From: Curtobacterium sp. MCJR17_020
GTDB lineage: Bacteria; Actinomycetota; Actinomycetes; Actinomycetales; Microbacteriaceae
Length of the DNA stretch: 64,000 bases
Direction of reading: 5' to 3'
Assembly: GCF_003234365.2 (NCBI RefSeq)
Contig: NZ_CP126260.1
Location: 3,782,001-3,846,000, forward strand
Shown here: positions 18,992 through 27,864 of the stretch, piece by piece
How the letters are laid out: the number at the start of each line of letters is the position of its first letter
Numbering within the stretch: position 1 is the stretch's first letter
Notes under the pieces: model-generated
Database searches by the model: none
Seen by the model: only the letters and a program-made list of their open reading frames with translations
What the model was told of the DNA's origin: nothing
Translations under genes and position numbers: made by a program

Positions 18992-19531
18992 GTGAACCTG
19001 TACTTCCGGCTGTTCCTGTTGCGCCTGCGTGTCCGGCTCCGCCCGACGATCAGTGGACGGCGGCCGTCGCTGTGGGACGAGGCACGCACACCGTTCCGCG
19101 TGACCCTGACCGACCTCGATCCGCTGCGGCACGTCAACAACGGGAAGTACCTGTCGATGCTCGACCTCGGGCGGCTCGACCTCATGATGCGGTCGGGGTT
19201 CTGGGGCGCGATCGCGGAGCGCGGGTGGTACCCGGTCGTGTCGGCGCAGACCATCACGTACAAGCGGTCCTTGACGCTCGGGCAGCGGTTCGAGCTCGTG
19301 ACGCGAGTGCTCGGCGTCGACGACCGGGCCGTGTACCTGGAGCAGACCTTCGTCCGTCGCGGAGCCGTCGTCGCCCGTGCCGTCGTGCAGGCGCGGTTCC
19401 TGCGACGCTCCGGCGGGACCGTCCCGATGACGGACCTGCTCGACGCCGTGGGCGGCGCACCAGCTGACCGCGAACTGCCCGATTGGGTGCACGGGTGGGC
19501 GGGCGCCGTCCGGATCAGCAGCACCGCCTGA
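18992..19531 (+). CDS. Hotdog-fold acyl-CoA thioesterase-like protein
   Basis: 179 residues. The 4HBT signature is clear at about 32-62: VTLTDLDPLRHVNNGKYLSM then LDLGRLDL, the D-x-D...H-V-N-N pattern. TYKRSLTLGQRFELVTRVLG and YLEQTFVRRGAVVARAVVQA form the central beta strands. These enzymes hydrolyse acyl-CoA thioesters. The basic N-terminal 25 residues (FRLFLLRLRVRLRP) may be a membrane-associating helix. GTG at 18992 has TGTGAT 6 nt upstream, a weak -10. Divergent from the aldo/keto reductase. Confidence 0.85.
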   Translation: MNLYFRLFLLRLRVRLRPTISGRRPSLWDEARTPFRVTLTDLDPLRHVNNGKYLSMLDLGRLDLMMRSGFWGAIAERGWYPVVSAQTITYKRSLTLGQRFELVTRVLGVDDRAVYLEQTFVRRGAVVARAVVQARFLRRSGGTVPMTDLLDAVGGAPADRELPDWVHGWAGAVRISSTA

Positions 19532-19635
19532 CGGTCACGGAACGGCGACAGATCCCGGCTCCGCTGGATGGCGTCGCACCGCCGGCGCTACGCTGCGAGC
19601 ACGGGGTGGACGCCCCGGGACGGAAGGGGAACGTC

Positions 19636-19872
19636 ATGGTCGTCGTGTGGATCGTCATCGGAGTGGTCGTGGCCATCGCCGCGCTGCTCACCGTGCTCGA
19701 GGTGCAGAACCGCCGTCGTGCGAAGCGCCTCGCCCACCTCGAACCCGTCGACCCGACCCTCGGCGCCCGCACCTTCGCCGACGCCGAGGGTCAACGAGCG
19801 ATGACCCAGGGACTGGCGACGGCCGCCCACCCCGGCACCACCGGCGTCTCCGGCGGGCTCGCCGGGTCGTGA
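19636..19872 (+). CDS. Small single-span membrane protein
   Basis: 78 residues. One membrane helix at about 1-21 (VVVWIVIGVVVAIAALLTVL) is followed by a basic segment (QNRRRAKRLAHL) and a soluble tail. GGAAGGGGA stands before the ATG, and TACGCT near 19587 could be its -10. Its stop overlaps the GTG of the FAD oxidase by 4 bp, so the two are translationally coupled. No family recognised; partnership with the exported oxidase is inferred from the overlap only. Confidence 0.75.
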   Translation: MVVVWIVIGVVVAIAALLTVLEVQNRRRAKRLAHLEPVDPTLGARTFADAEGQRAMTQGLATAAHPGTTGVSGGLAGS

Positions 19873-21407
19873 CGCACCGCCCGACCAGGCGGATCCTGCT
19901 CGCCGGGGGCGTCGGACTCGGACTCGCCGGGGTGCTGGCAGCGTGCACCCGGCCGAGCCCCGCGCCGTCGGGCTCGCCGCGCCCGACCGCCAGCAGCTCG
20001 CCCGAGCCGACGAGCACGCCCACGCCCGGCGGCCCCGACTCGTGGGACGCCCTCGTCGCCGCGGTCTCCGGCACGGTTCTCCGGTCCGGGTCGAACGGGT
20101 GGGACGGCGCCCGCGTGCTCGAGAACCCGCGGTACGACGACGCCGACCCGCAGGGCATCCTGCGCGCCGCCGGAGCTCCGGACGTGCAGGCCGGGCTCGC
20201 CTTCGCGCGGAACACCCGCACCCCCGTCGCACTGCGCGCGGGTGGGCACTCGTACACGGGCTGGTCGGCCGGCGGCGCCCCCGGGACCGACGTCCCGCGG
20301 TCGCTCGTGATCAGCACGCAGGACCTCGACGACATCGAACTGCACGACGACGACACCGTCACGATCGGCCCGGGTGCGCAACTCGGGGACGTCTACGCCG
20401 CGCTCGCGAAGGCCGGACGGGCAATCGGCGCCGGCTCCTGTCCGACCGTCGGCATCGGTGGGCTCACCCTCGGCGGTGGGGTCGGCGTGCTCGTCCGCTC
20501 GTTCGGGCTGACCTGCGACCAGCTCACCGGCGTCACGCTCGTCACCCCGGACGGCACAGTGCACGAGGTCTCGACGTCCAGCGAACCGGACCTGTTCTGG
20601 GCCTGCCGCGGTGGGGGCGGTGGAACCGTCGGCGTCGTGACCGCACTGACGTACCGGACGCAGGCCGCGCCTCCCGTCCTGCTCTTCACCATCACGTTCG
20701 CGTGGTCGGCCGCCGCTGCCGTGGTGCGCGCCTGGCAGGACTGGGCGCCCACCGCCGACCCGAAGCTGTGGTCCACGCTCAAGCTGCTGAACGGCAGCCG
20801 GCACACCGCCCCGACGGTCACCGTGACCGGCGTGTGGACCGGATCGAAGACCGGTGCCGACACCTCCGTCGACGGTTTCATCGCCGCCACCGGTGCGAAG
20901 CCCCTCGCCCACACCGGGCAGGTGCTCACCTACGGCGCCGCGATGTCCGCGCTGGCGGGGAAGCCGCAGCGGGTGTCCGAGGCAGCGACCTCGTCGATCG
21001 GATCGGCGAAGCTCACCGACGCGCAGATCGACGTGCTCGTCGCCCAGGCGGCCGCGGCGGGCGACGTCGACGGCAACCTGGAGGGCGGGGTCGCGCTCGA
21101 TGCCCTCGGCGGGGTCGTGGCGGACGTCGGCCGGACCGACTCGGCGTTCCCGTGGCGGTCCGCGCTCATGACCGTGCAGTACACGGCGGTCTTCGCCGAC
21201 GGCGCGGACCCGGCCCCCTTCGACGCGTACGTGCGGGGGTTCCGGAAGGCCATGCGGCCGGCGTGGGGCGACGCGGCGTACGCGAACTACTGCGACGCGG
21301 CCATCACGGACCCGTCGGCGTACTTCGGGGACAACACCTCGCGCCTGCACCGCATCGCCGAGCAGGCCGATCCGACGGGCGTGCTCGACCAGCCGAACTG
21401 GGTCTGA
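19869..21407 (+). CDS. Exported FAD-linked oxidase (berberine-bridge-enzyme type)
   Basis: 512 residues. The N-terminus has both a twin-arginine motif (TRRILLAGG) and a lipobox (LAAC, C26), so it is probably Tat-exported and lipid-anchored. After a Pro/Ser/Thr linker (27-55) comes the FAD_binding_4 domain. GGHSYTGWS gives H127 and GAGSCPTVGIGG gives C191, the pair that in BBE-like enzymes binds FAD bicovalently. The C-terminal BBE segment is YANYCDAAITDPSAYFGDN. The family oxidises sugars or alcohols using O2. GTG overlaps the preceding stop (GTGA). Confidence 0.92.
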   Translation: MTHRPTRRILLAGGVGLGLAGVLAACTRPSPAPSGSPRPTASSSPEPTSTPTPGGPDSWDALVAAVSGTVLRSGSNGWDGARVLENPRYDDADPQGILRAAGAPDVQAGLAFARNTRTPVALRAGGHSYTGWSAGGAPGTDVPRSLVISTQDLDDIELHDDDTVTIGPGAQLGDVYAALAKAGRAIGAGSCPTVGIGGLTLGGGVGVLVRSFGLTCDQLTGVTLVTPDGTVHEVSTSSEPDLFWACRGGGGGTVGVVTALTYRTQAAPPVLLFTITFAWSAAAAVVRAWQDWAPTADPKLWSTLKLLNGSRHTAPTVTVTGVWTGSKTGADTSVDGFIAATGAKPLAHTGQVLTYGAAMSALAGKPQRVSEAATSSIGSAKLTDAQIDVLVAQAAAAGDVDGNLEGGVALDALGGVVADVGRTDSAFPWRSALMTVQYTAVFADGADPAPFDAYVRGFRKAMRPAWGDAAYANYCDAAITDPSAYFGDNTSRLHRIAEQADPTGVLDQPNWV

Positions 21408-21414
21408 CGCCGCA

Positions 21415-21504
21415 CGAGTCTCGGCCCGACGTACGCGAGTCTCGGTGTGAGCGACAGTCCTCGTGGCGCGCACCGCGAGGACTGTCGCCCACGCCGAGTC
21501 TCGG
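21415..21504. repeat. Hairpin flanked by three CGAGTCTCGG copies
   Basis: CGAGTCTCGG occurs at 21415-21424, 21436-21445 and 21495-21504. Between the last two is a perfect 13-bp stem (GCGACAGTCCTCG at 21451-21463, complement at 21476-21488) with a 12-nt loop. It starts 8 bp after the FAD oxidase stop, so termination is the likely role, but the flanking repeats are unexplained. Confidence 0.6.
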
Positions 21505-21542
21505 ACCAGGCCGGCCGGCCGGCCGCGACCTACGATGACCGC

Positions 21543-22175
21543 ATGGACATCGTCGACCTGGTGCTGCCGGACGCCGCTGCCTGGCGCGCCTGGCTCGACG
21601 CGCACGAGGGCGACGCCGACGGGGTGTGGCTCGTGCTCGCGAAGAAGGGCGTCACCGATCCGACGACCCTGACCTACGACACCGCCCTCGACGAAGCGCT
21701 GTGCTCCGGGTGGATCGACGGGCAGCGGCGTGGGCGGGACGACACGACCTACCGCCAGCGGTTCACCCCCCGGCGGAAGGCCTCACTCTGGTCGCAGCGC
21801 AACCTCGGGCTCGTCGCGACGCTCATCGCCGACGGCCGGATGCGCGCGCGAGGACAGGCCGAGATCGACCGGGCGAAGGGCGATGGCCGGTGGGACCGCG
21901 CGTACGCCGGGCCGGCGACCGTCACCGTCCCCGAGGACCTGCAGGCAGCGCTCGACGCGTCACCCGCGGCAGCCGCCCTGTTCGCCGAGCTCGACGGCAC
22001 GAACCGGTACGCCGTGCTGCACCGGATCACGACCGCGCCGAGTGCGACCTCGCGGACGAACCGGCTGACGAAGCTCGTCGCCGGGTTGGCGCGCGGCGAG
22101 ACGCCGTACCCGCGTCCGGACCGGTCGGAGCGCCGGGGGACACCGACTCAGGGACCGGCAACGCCTCCGGCGTAG
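21543..22175 (+). CDS. YdeI/OmpD-associated family protein
   Basis: 210 residues with the YdeI-type core: ALCSGWIDGQRRGRDDTTYR and QRFTPRRKASLWSQRNLGLV (about 52-92), then VPEDLQAALDASPAAAALFA and the C-terminal R-I-x-x-A-x-S-x-x-T-R-x-x-R-L-x-K segment typical of the family. Biochemical function is not established; some members relate to membrane stress or antimicrobial-peptide resistance. TACGAT lies 6 nt before ATG 21543, so I reject upstream starts that would run through the hairpin region. Confidence 0.85.
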   Translation: MDIVDLVLPDAAAWRAWLDAHEGDADGVWLVLAKKGVTDPTTLTYDTALDEALCSGWIDGQRRGRDDTTYRQRFTPRRKASLWSQRNLGLVATLIADGRMRARGQAEIDRAKGDGRWDRAYAGPATVTVPEDLQAALDASPAAAALFAELDGTNRYAVLHRITTAPSATSRTNRLTKLVAGLARGETPYPRPDRSERRGTPTQGPATPPA

Positions 22176-22184
22176 ACCGGGGAC

Positions 22185-23066
22185 ATGACCACTGGCACCG
22201 ACACCACGAACCGTCCGGCCGCCGCCTCCGGCACCTTCCGCATCGGGGGCGACCTCGAGGTCCACCGCCTCGGCTACGGCACCATGCAGCTCACCGGCCC
22301 CGGCGTCTGGGGACCCCCGAAGGACCACGACGAGGCCGTCCGCGTGCTGCAGCGCGCCGTCGAGCTCGGCGTGGACTTCTTCGACACCGCCGACTCGTAC
22401 GGCCCCTACGTCGCCGAGGATCTCCTGCACGAGGCGCTCCACCCCTACGGCGACGACGTCGTCATCGCGACGAAGGCCGGACTCACCCGGACCGGCCCGA
22501 ACGAGTGGCCGCCGGTCGGCCGTCCGGAGTACCTGCGCCAGGAGGCCGAGATGAGCCTCCGCCGTCTGGGCCTCGAGCGAATCGACCTGTTCCAGCTGCA
22601 CCGCATCGACCCGAAGGTCCCGCTCGAGGACCAGGTCGGCGAGCTGAAGAAGCTGCAGGACGAGGGCAAGATCCGGCACATCGGCCTGTCCGAGGTGTCG
22701 GTCGACGACGTCAAGGCGGCCCAGGAGATCGCGACGATCGTCTCCGTCCAGAACCTGTACAACCTGCAGAAGCGCGACGCCGAGGAGCTCCTCGACTGGT
22801 CGACCGAGCAGGGCATCGCGTTCATCCCGTGGTTCCCGCTCGCGACCGGCGGGCTGACCGGCGAGGACTCACCGCTCACCGAGATCGCCGACCGGAAGGG
22901 CGCGTCGCCGGCACAGCTCGCACTCGCCTGGCTGCTCAAGCGCTCGCCCGTCGTCCTGCCGATCCCCGGCACGTCGAGCGTCTCGCACCTGGAGGACAAC
23001 CTGCAGGGCGCGACCATCGAGCTCACCGACGAGGAGTTCGAGGAGCTGTCGAAGCTGGGTTCCTGA
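22185..23066 (+). CDS. Aldo/keto reductase, copy 2 (oxidoreductase)
   Basis: 293 residues, AKR TIM barrel. Catalytic regions: FFDTADSYGPYVAEDLLHEA (Asp, Tyr), VVIATKAG (Lys), DLFQLHRIDP (His). The cofactor loop is VLPIPGTSSVSHLEDNLQGA. It resembles the YdbC/Tas-like group that reduces aldehydes with NADPH. It starts 9 bp after the YdeI stop with its own TAGACC 6 nt before the ATG. A weak match to the 17-bp element lies inside the end of the YdeI gene but at the wrong distance. Confidence 0.93.
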   Translation: MTTGTDTTNRPAAASGTFRIGGDLEVHRLGYGTMQLTGPGVWGPPKDHDEAVRVLQRAVELGVDFFDTADSYGPYVAEDLLHEALHPYGDDVVIATKAGLTRTGPNEWPPVGRPEYLRQEAEMSLRRLGLERIDLFQLHRIDPKVPLEDQVGELKKLQDEGKIRHIGLSEVSVDDVKAAQEIATIVSVQNLYNLQKRDAEELLDWSTEQGIAFIPWFPLATGGLTGEDSPLTEIADRKGASPAQLALAWLLKRSPVVLPIPGTSSVSHLEDNLQGATIELTDEEFEELSKLGS

Positions 23067-23093
23067 CCCGGGGTCGCGGACGCGACCGAACGG

Positions 23094-23137
23094 CGGACGG
23101 GAGGCCCGTGGCGACACCGCCACGGGCCTCCAGTCCG
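23094..23137. terminator. Family palindrome, copy 5
   Basis: CGGACGGGAGGCCCGTGGCG pairs with CGCCACGGGCCTCCAGTCCG apart from one mismatch in the right arm. It lies 28 bp after the aldo/keto reductase stop and before the PadR promoter. Confidence 0.72.
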
Positions 23138-23154
23138 TTTCCTGGTTGCGGATG

Positions 23155-23182
23155 CATACGCGGTATGGGCATACTCGGTATG
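23155..23182 (+). promoter_or_regulatory. Double palindromic PadR operator
   Basis: Two nearly identical 13-bp palindromes, CATACGCGGTATG (23155-23167) and CATACTCGGTATG (23170-23182), lie with 15-bp centre spacing just upstream of the padR ribosome site. PadR dimers bind such inverted repeats and repress their own operon. CATACT could double as a -10. Confidence 0.75.
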
Positions 23183-23213
23183 TCCATGGTGGACGAGAGA
23201 CGGGGGAAGTGTC

Positions 23214-23798
23214 ATGAGCGTACGGATGGGCGTACTCGCGCTGCTGGTGGGGGGACCCGGGTACGGGTACCAGCTCAGGGGGGAGTTCGAGCACCGCACC
23301 GGCGGGAGCTGGCCGTTGAACATCGGCCAGGTCTACACGACACTCGACCGCCTGGAACGCGACGGCCTCGTGGCCCGCGGCGACACCGACGACGACGGCC
23401 ACGTCGTCTACACGGTGACCGACGCGGGTCGCGGGGAAGTGGCGCGCTGGTTCAGCGAGCCGGTGCCCGCCAAGCGTGGTCGTGACGAACTCGCGATCAA
23501 GTTCGCCCTCGCGGTCACCGTGCCCGGCGTCGACGTCGCCAAGCTCGTGCAGGTGCAGCGCGGGGCCGCGATCCGCAACCTGCAGGACCTGACGCGGCTC
23601 AAGCGCACGGCCGATCCCGCGACGGACCTGGCGTGGTCGCTCGTGCTCGAGTCGATGGTGTTCCAGGCCGAGGCCGAGGTGCGCTGGCTCGACCACGTGG
23701 AGTCGACCGTGGCGCGGTACCGGCCGGACGAGCACCCGGCGGCTGACGCCGGCTCCTCGTCCCCGACCGCTGCCGACGTCGCGCGGAGCGCACGGTGA
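23214..23798 (+). CDS. PadR-family transcriptional regulator
   Basis: 194 residues. The winged-helix domain (about 1-85) has MGVLALLVGGPGYGYQLRGE, then NIGQVYTTLDRLERDGLVAR. The C-terminal half (about 100-175) is the PadR alpha-helical dimerisation domain of subfamily 1. It is the first gene of a three-gene operon with an ABC ATPase and a large FtsX permease, linked by 4-bp overlaps, and lies directly behind a double palindrome, so it probably autoregulates the exporter. GGGGGAAG lies before the ATG. Confidence 0.94.
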   Translation: MSVRMGVLALLVGGPGYGYQLRGEFEHRTGGSWPLNIGQVYTTLDRLERDGLVARGDTDDDGHVVYTVTDAGRGEVARWFSEPVPAKRGRDELAIKFALAVTVPGVDVAKLVQVQRGAAIRNLQDLTRLKRTADPATDLAWSLVLESMVFQAEAEVRWLDHVESTVARYRPDEHPAADAGSSSPTAADVARSAR

Positions 23799-24523
23799 GC
23801 GCCGCACCGCTCCTGCAGCTCGACGCCGTCAGCGTGCACTACGGCTCCGGCGCGAAGGCCGTCACGGCCCTGGCCGGCATCGACCTGGCCGTCCAGCGCG
23901 GCGAGATGGTCGCCGTCATGGGGACCTCGGGCTCCGGCAAGTCGACGCTGCTCGCCTGCGCCGGCACCCTGCTGCCGCCGACGAGCGGCGAAGTGCTGAT
24001 CGACGGCGAGTTCGTGTCCGACCGGCCCGCCAAGGAACTCGCGGCCCTCCGCCGTCGCCTCATCGGGTTCGTGTTCCAGGACTTCAACCTGATCCCCTCG
24101 CTCACCGCGGTCGAGAACGTGGCGCTGCCGCTCGAGCTCGACGGCTGGAAGGCCTCGCAGGCCCGCCGCGCCGCGGAACTGGCACTCGACAACGTCGAAC
24201 TCGCACACCGCGCCGACGCCTACCCGGACGACCTGTCGGGCGGCCAGCAGCAGCGCGTCGCGATCGCCCGGGGCGTGGTCGGCGAACGTCGGCTCGTGCT
24301 GGCGGACGAACCGACCGGCGCCCTCGACTCGCAGACCGGCGAGGTCGTGCTCCGCATGCTCCGGCGTCACGTCGATGCCGGAGCCGGCGCACTGCTCGTC
24401 ACCCACGACGCCCGGCACGCTGCCTGGGCGGACCGGATCGTCTTCCTGCGCGACGGTCGCGTGGTCGACGAGACCGTGTACTCGGGCGTCGAGCTCGCCC
24501 TGTCGGACCGGACCGCGTCGTGA
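23795..24523 (+). CDS. ABC transporter ATP-binding protein (MacB/LolD type)
   Basis: 242 residues. Walker A is GTSGSGKST (about 47-55), the Q-loop is FVFQDFNL, the signature LSGGQQQRVAIARG, Walker B RRLVLADEPTGALDSQ, and the H-loop LLVTHDARH. This is the MacB/FtsE/LolD subfamily that drives FtsX-like permeases for export or mechanotransmission rather than classical transport. GTG overlaps the padR stop by 4 bp; its own stop overlaps the permease start by 4 bp. Confidence 0.95.
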   Translation: MSAAPLLQLDAVSVHYGSGAKAVTALAGIDLAVQRGEMVAVMGTSGSGKSTLLACAGTLLPPTSGEVLIDGEFVSDRPAKELAALRRRLIGFVFQDFNLIPSLTAVENVALPLELDGWKASQARRAAELALDNVELAHRADAYPDDLSGGQQQRVAIARGVVGERRLVLADEPTGALDSQTGEVVLRMLRRHVDAGAGALLVTHDARHAAWADRIVFLRDGRVVDETVYSGVELALSDRTAS

Positions 24524-27339
24524 GCCGGCGTCGGCGTCCCGGTACCGGCCGGACGCCGTTCGCACTCCGACCGGCGCTCCGTCTGGGGCGTCGGCTGGCC
24601 TTCGCGAAGGCCGGTCGGGCGGCGCTGATCATCGCGCTCATCGGCATCCCCACCGCCGGGTTCGCCGCGGTGGCGGTCGTCGTGCAGTCGACGCAGCCCA
24701 CCACCGCGGAGTCGCTGGACTACGACCTCGGCAAGGCAGCGGCGCAGATGCGGGTCTCCGGCCCGGACCTGCCCGGCATACGGCAGGACCCGGTGCAGTG
24801 GCAGTTCACCGACGCGAAGCGGAACAGCCCGGTCACGAAGGCCGACGAGGACCCGCCGTTCGCGAACGTGCTCGCCCACGTGCCGGACGGTGCGCTGTCG
24901 ATCCCGGTCGGCGGCACGCCCGTCGTGGTGCAGGGCCCCAGGGGACCTGTCGGCCTGGCCGCGGTGGAGGGCAGCGTCTGGGACCCGTCGCTCGAGGGCC
25001 ACTGGCGCGTCCTCGACGGGTCGGTGCCGACCGCGCGCAACCAACTCATGGTCACGCCGGCGACGCTCGACCGGCTCGACGCCCACATCGGTGACACTGT
25101 CGACATCACCGATCCCGTCACGAAGCGGTTCACGATCACCGGGACGGTGCGCGACCTCGGCTCGGCGCCCAGCGAGCAGGGCGTGTTCCTGCCGTGGGGG
25201 ACGACCCTGTCGACGACCGACACCACTGACGACGCGGGTCTGACCGACGTCACCGTCTACCTGCCGTCGGACGCGCCGACCTGGTCGGAGATCCGGCAGC
25301 TCAACGCGCACGGCATCGTCGTGCAGTCCCGCCCGGTCGTGCTCGATCCGCCGGATGCCCGCCTGCCCGGCGGCCAGATGAGCTCGTCACTCGGCTGGTA
25401 CCTCGGCGCGATGGCACTGCTCGGGGTCTTCGCGATGTTCGAGGTCGCGCTGCTCGCCGGGGCCGCGTTCCTGGTCGGCACCCGGGCGGACACCCGTTCG
25501 TACGCGATCGTCACGAGCGTCGGCGGGGACAAACGGTTCGTCCGGACGATCGTCGCCGGGTCCGGCCTCGTGCTCGGGTCCATCGGCGCCGTCCTCGGCG
25601 TCGCGGTGGGCACCGGGATCGGCGTCGCGGTGTTCCGCCTGATCGACAACGGCGACGTCGTGTCGTTCCCGGGCCTGCACGTGCCCCCGCTCCTGCTGCT
25701 CGTGGTCGCGGCCGCCGGCGTCCTGGCCGGGCTGGTCTCCGCACTCGTCGCCGCCCGGGCCGCCACCCGCATCAACGTGCTCGCGGCGCTGCGGGGCTCA
25801 CTCCGACCCGCGCCCGTCGACCGTCCTGCTCGTCGTCGGCGACGCATCTGGGGGCCGGTGCTCATCATCGCCGGCGCCGTGATGACGCTGGCCTGCGGCG
25901 TCGGGGTGCTCATGCTCAACGACCGCCGTGTGCAGGACGACCACTGGGCCTGGGTGGTCGGTGCCGGGGTCGCGCTCGGACCGTGCCTGATGCAGCTCGG
26001 CATCGCGATCTGCTCGCCGTGGCTCCTCGCCCTGGTGTCCCGGATGTCCGCACGCCTGGGGCTGTCGGCTCGGTTGGCCGCCCGCGATGCCCGGCGCAAC
26101 CCGGTCCGAACGGTGCCGGTGCTCGCCAGTGTGATGAGCGTCGTGTTCGTCGCGTCGGTCGTGATCACGTGGAGTGCGTCGAGCCACGCGCAGTACGTCC
26201 GCGGGTACGAGTACACGACGGCGGTCGGGGTCGCGACGTCCGAGGTGCAGCTGTCCAGCGAGGACGGTGCCGCCAGCGGGCACGACGCGGCGTTGACGGC
26301 GCACGCGGCGAAGGTCGTCGCGCGGGTGCTCGACCACGACCGGATCCGGGTGCTCGGCGTGGCCGAGGGATGGGCGGGCGACACCCCGTCGTCCGTGACG
26401 ATGCCGCACCGGTGGACGGACTTCGACTGCGACGGCTACGACTCCACGTCGTGCTCGTACTACCTCGACACCGCTGACGCGACCGTCCCGCACATCTGGA
26501 CCGGCACCGTCGACGACTACGCGGTGCTCACCGGACACCGACCGTCTGCTGCCGTGCGGGATGCGCTCGAGGGCGGCAAGGCGGTGTCACTGTGGCCGGA
26601 GTACGCCCACGACGGTGCGGTCCGCATCGACACGTTCCACGACCGCACGTGGGAGAGCCCGACGATCACGACGACGACGAAGCCGGACGCCAGCGTGTCG
26701 ATCCCGGCCGTGCTCGACGTGCAGTCGCCGCGGATCCAGGTCGGGGTCTTCATGACGAAGGCGACCGCGGCGCACTACGGGGTGCGCGCCGTCGACGGCA
26801 TGCTCGTCACCACGCTGCCCGGGGCCATCGCGCCCGAGCAGTGGGACGAGCTGAGTTCCGCCTGGCAGAGCTTCGGCGGCGCGGACCGCGCTCGGTGGGA
26901 CGGCCCGCAGTTCGCCTACGAGGCCGGCCCGGTGGACAACGGCGCGCTGATCCGGGCGATCGTGCTCGCGCTCGCTGCGGCGGTGACGATCGGTGCGACG
27001 GCGGTGGCCATCGGGCTCGCGCGGTCCGACGGGCGCCGCGACGACGAGGTGCTCGACGCGATCGGTGCTGCACCACGGCTGCGGCGTCGGGTGTCGACCT
27101 GGCAGGCAGCGATCCTGGCCTCGGTGGGCGCGGTGATCGGCACCCTGCTGGGGCTGCTGCCGATGCGGGCACTCACCCTGCGGTTCACGGAACCAGCGGT
27201 CGGATCGAACCACATGCCGTTCGTGCCGGACTGGTCGATGCTGGCCCTGCTCGGGATCGGGTTGCCGCTCCTGGTGACGGCAGGGGCATGGCTCACCGCG
27301 CACGGCCGACGCCGGGTGGCGGTGCGCCGGGCGCACTGA
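24520..27339 (+). CDS. Large FtsX-like ABC permease
   Basis: 939 residues, duplicated FtsX architecture. One helix is near 28-52 (AALIIALIGIPTAGFAAVAV), with a large outside domain at about 55-280 containing WRVLDGSVPTARNQLMVTPA, as in MacB-type periplasmic domains. A first FtsX helix bundle (about 285-420) has RADTRSYAIVTSVGGDKRFV. More helices lie at 445-500 and 540-560, then a second outside domain (560-800), and a final FtsX bundle (about 805-930) with DEVLDAIGAAPRLRRR. It partners with the ATPase upstream. PadR-ABC-FtsX operons are often induced by antimicrobial or envelope stress; the substrate is unknown. Confidence 0.93.
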   Translation: MSRRRRPGTGRTPFALRPALRLGRRLAFAKAGRAALIIALIGIPTAGFAAVAVVVQSTQPTTAESLDYDLGKAAAQMRVSGPDLPGIRQDPVQWQFTDAKRNSPVTKADEDPPFANVLAHVPDGALSIPVGGTPVVVQGPRGPVGLAAVEGSVWDPSLEGHWRVLDGSVPTARNQLMVTPATLDRLDAHIGDTVDITDPVTKRFTITGTVRDLGSAPSEQGVFLPWGTTLSTTDTTDDAGLTDVTVYLPSDAPTWSEIRQLNAHGIVVQSRPVVLDPPDARLPGGQMSSSLGWYLGAMALLGVFAMFEVALLAGAAFLVGTRADTRSYAIVTSVGGDKRFVRTIVAGSGLVLGSIGAVLGVAVGTGIGVAVFRLIDNGDVVSFPGLHVPPLLLLVVAAAGVLAGLVSALVAARAATRINVLAALRGSLRPAPVDRPARRRRRIWGPVLIIAGAVMTLACGVGVLMLNDRRVQDDHWAWVVGAGVALGPCLMQLGIAICSPWLLALVSRMSARLGLSARLAARDARRNPVRTVPVLASVMSVVFVASVVITWSASSHAQYVRGYEYTTAVGVATSEVQLSSEDGAASGHDAALTAHAAKVVARVLDHDRIRVLGVAEGWAGDTPSSVTMPHRWTDFDCDGYDSTSCSYYLDTADATVPHIWTGTVDDYAVLTGHRPSAAVRDALEGGKAVSLWPEYAHDGAVRIDTFHDRTWESPTITTTTKPDASVSIPAVLDVQSPRIQVGVFMTKATAAHYGVRAVDGMLVTTLPGAIAPEQWDELSSAWQSFGGADRARWDGPQFAYEAGPVDNGALIRAIVLALAAAVTIGATAVAIGLARSDGRRDDEVLDAIGAAPRLRRRVSTWQAAILASVGAVIGTLLGLLPMRALTLRFTEPAVGSNHMPFVPDWSMLALLGIGLPLLVTAGAWLTAHGRRRVAVRRAH

Positions 27340-27344
27340 GGTGT

Positions 27345-27372
27345 GGGGCGGCGCTGCACGTGGCGCCGCCCC
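27345..27372. terminator. Hairpin terminator between convergent genes
   Basis: Perfect 10-bp stem GGGGCGGCGC / GCGCCGCCCC with an 8-nt loop, 5 bp after the FtsX stop and 14 bp before the end of the convergent membrane gene. Confidence 0.7.
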
Positions 27373-27385
27373 GGTGCAGCCCCGG

Positions 27386-27823
27386 TCAGGCGCCGGGCTG
27401 CACCACCATGAGCACGGCGACGACGACCCACACCAGGTTGAACACGCCGACCAGGGCGGCGAGCTTCCGCGGCGAGCGCTCGGTCCCGTTCCCGCGCAGG
27501 ACCTCGCGCTGCTCCGGCAGGACCCCGAGCGCGAGGATCCCCGCAGCCACCGCGGTCAGGCCGATCGAGACGAGCAGCCAGGCCTCGTCGAGCGCCCCGA
27601 CCTCGAACGCCAGGGCCGTGCCGAAGGTCGGGACGGCGAGCGAGACGATCGAGTACACGTGGCAGATCCGGTGCAGGACCCTGGCGACTGCTCGGGCCCC
27701 CTGGTCGCCCGGATCGGCGACGAGCGCGCGGGCCGGCTTCGGGAACATGCTCCCGGCGACCGCGACGGGCCCGAGGGTGAGCAGCGCCGCCACGACGTGC
27801 ACGGTGAGGAGGACGCTGGACAT
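27386..27823 (-). CDS. Four-helix membrane protein, DUF2269-like
   Basis: 145 residues with helices at about 3-25 (VLLTVHVVAALLTLGPVAVA), 52-75, 81-100 and 122-142. The N-terminal H-V-x-x-A-x-L-x-x-G pattern and overall layout resemble DUF2269 membrane proteins; the assignment is tentative. TAGGCT lies 7 nt before the ATG, with no Shine-Dalgarno. Confidence 0.7.
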   Translation of the reverse strand: MSSVLLTVHVVAALLTLGPVAVAGSMFPKPARALVADPGDQGARAVARVLHRICHVYSIVSLAVPTFGTALAFEVGALDEAWLLVSIGLTAVAAGILALGVLPEQREVLRGNGTERSPRKLAALVGVFNLVWVVVAVLMVVQPGA

Positions 27824-27864
27824 CGCTTCCAGCCTAGGGCGCGGTCGTCGTGCTCACGTGTCGC

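Noticed and set aside
22150..22166. AGGGACCGGCAACGCCT, 12 of 17 identical to the shared promoter element, upstream of the aldo/keto reductase at 22185
   Set aside because: It ends only 6 bp before the -10 hexamer instead of 22-23 and lies inside the end of the YdeI coding sequence, so it is probably chance.
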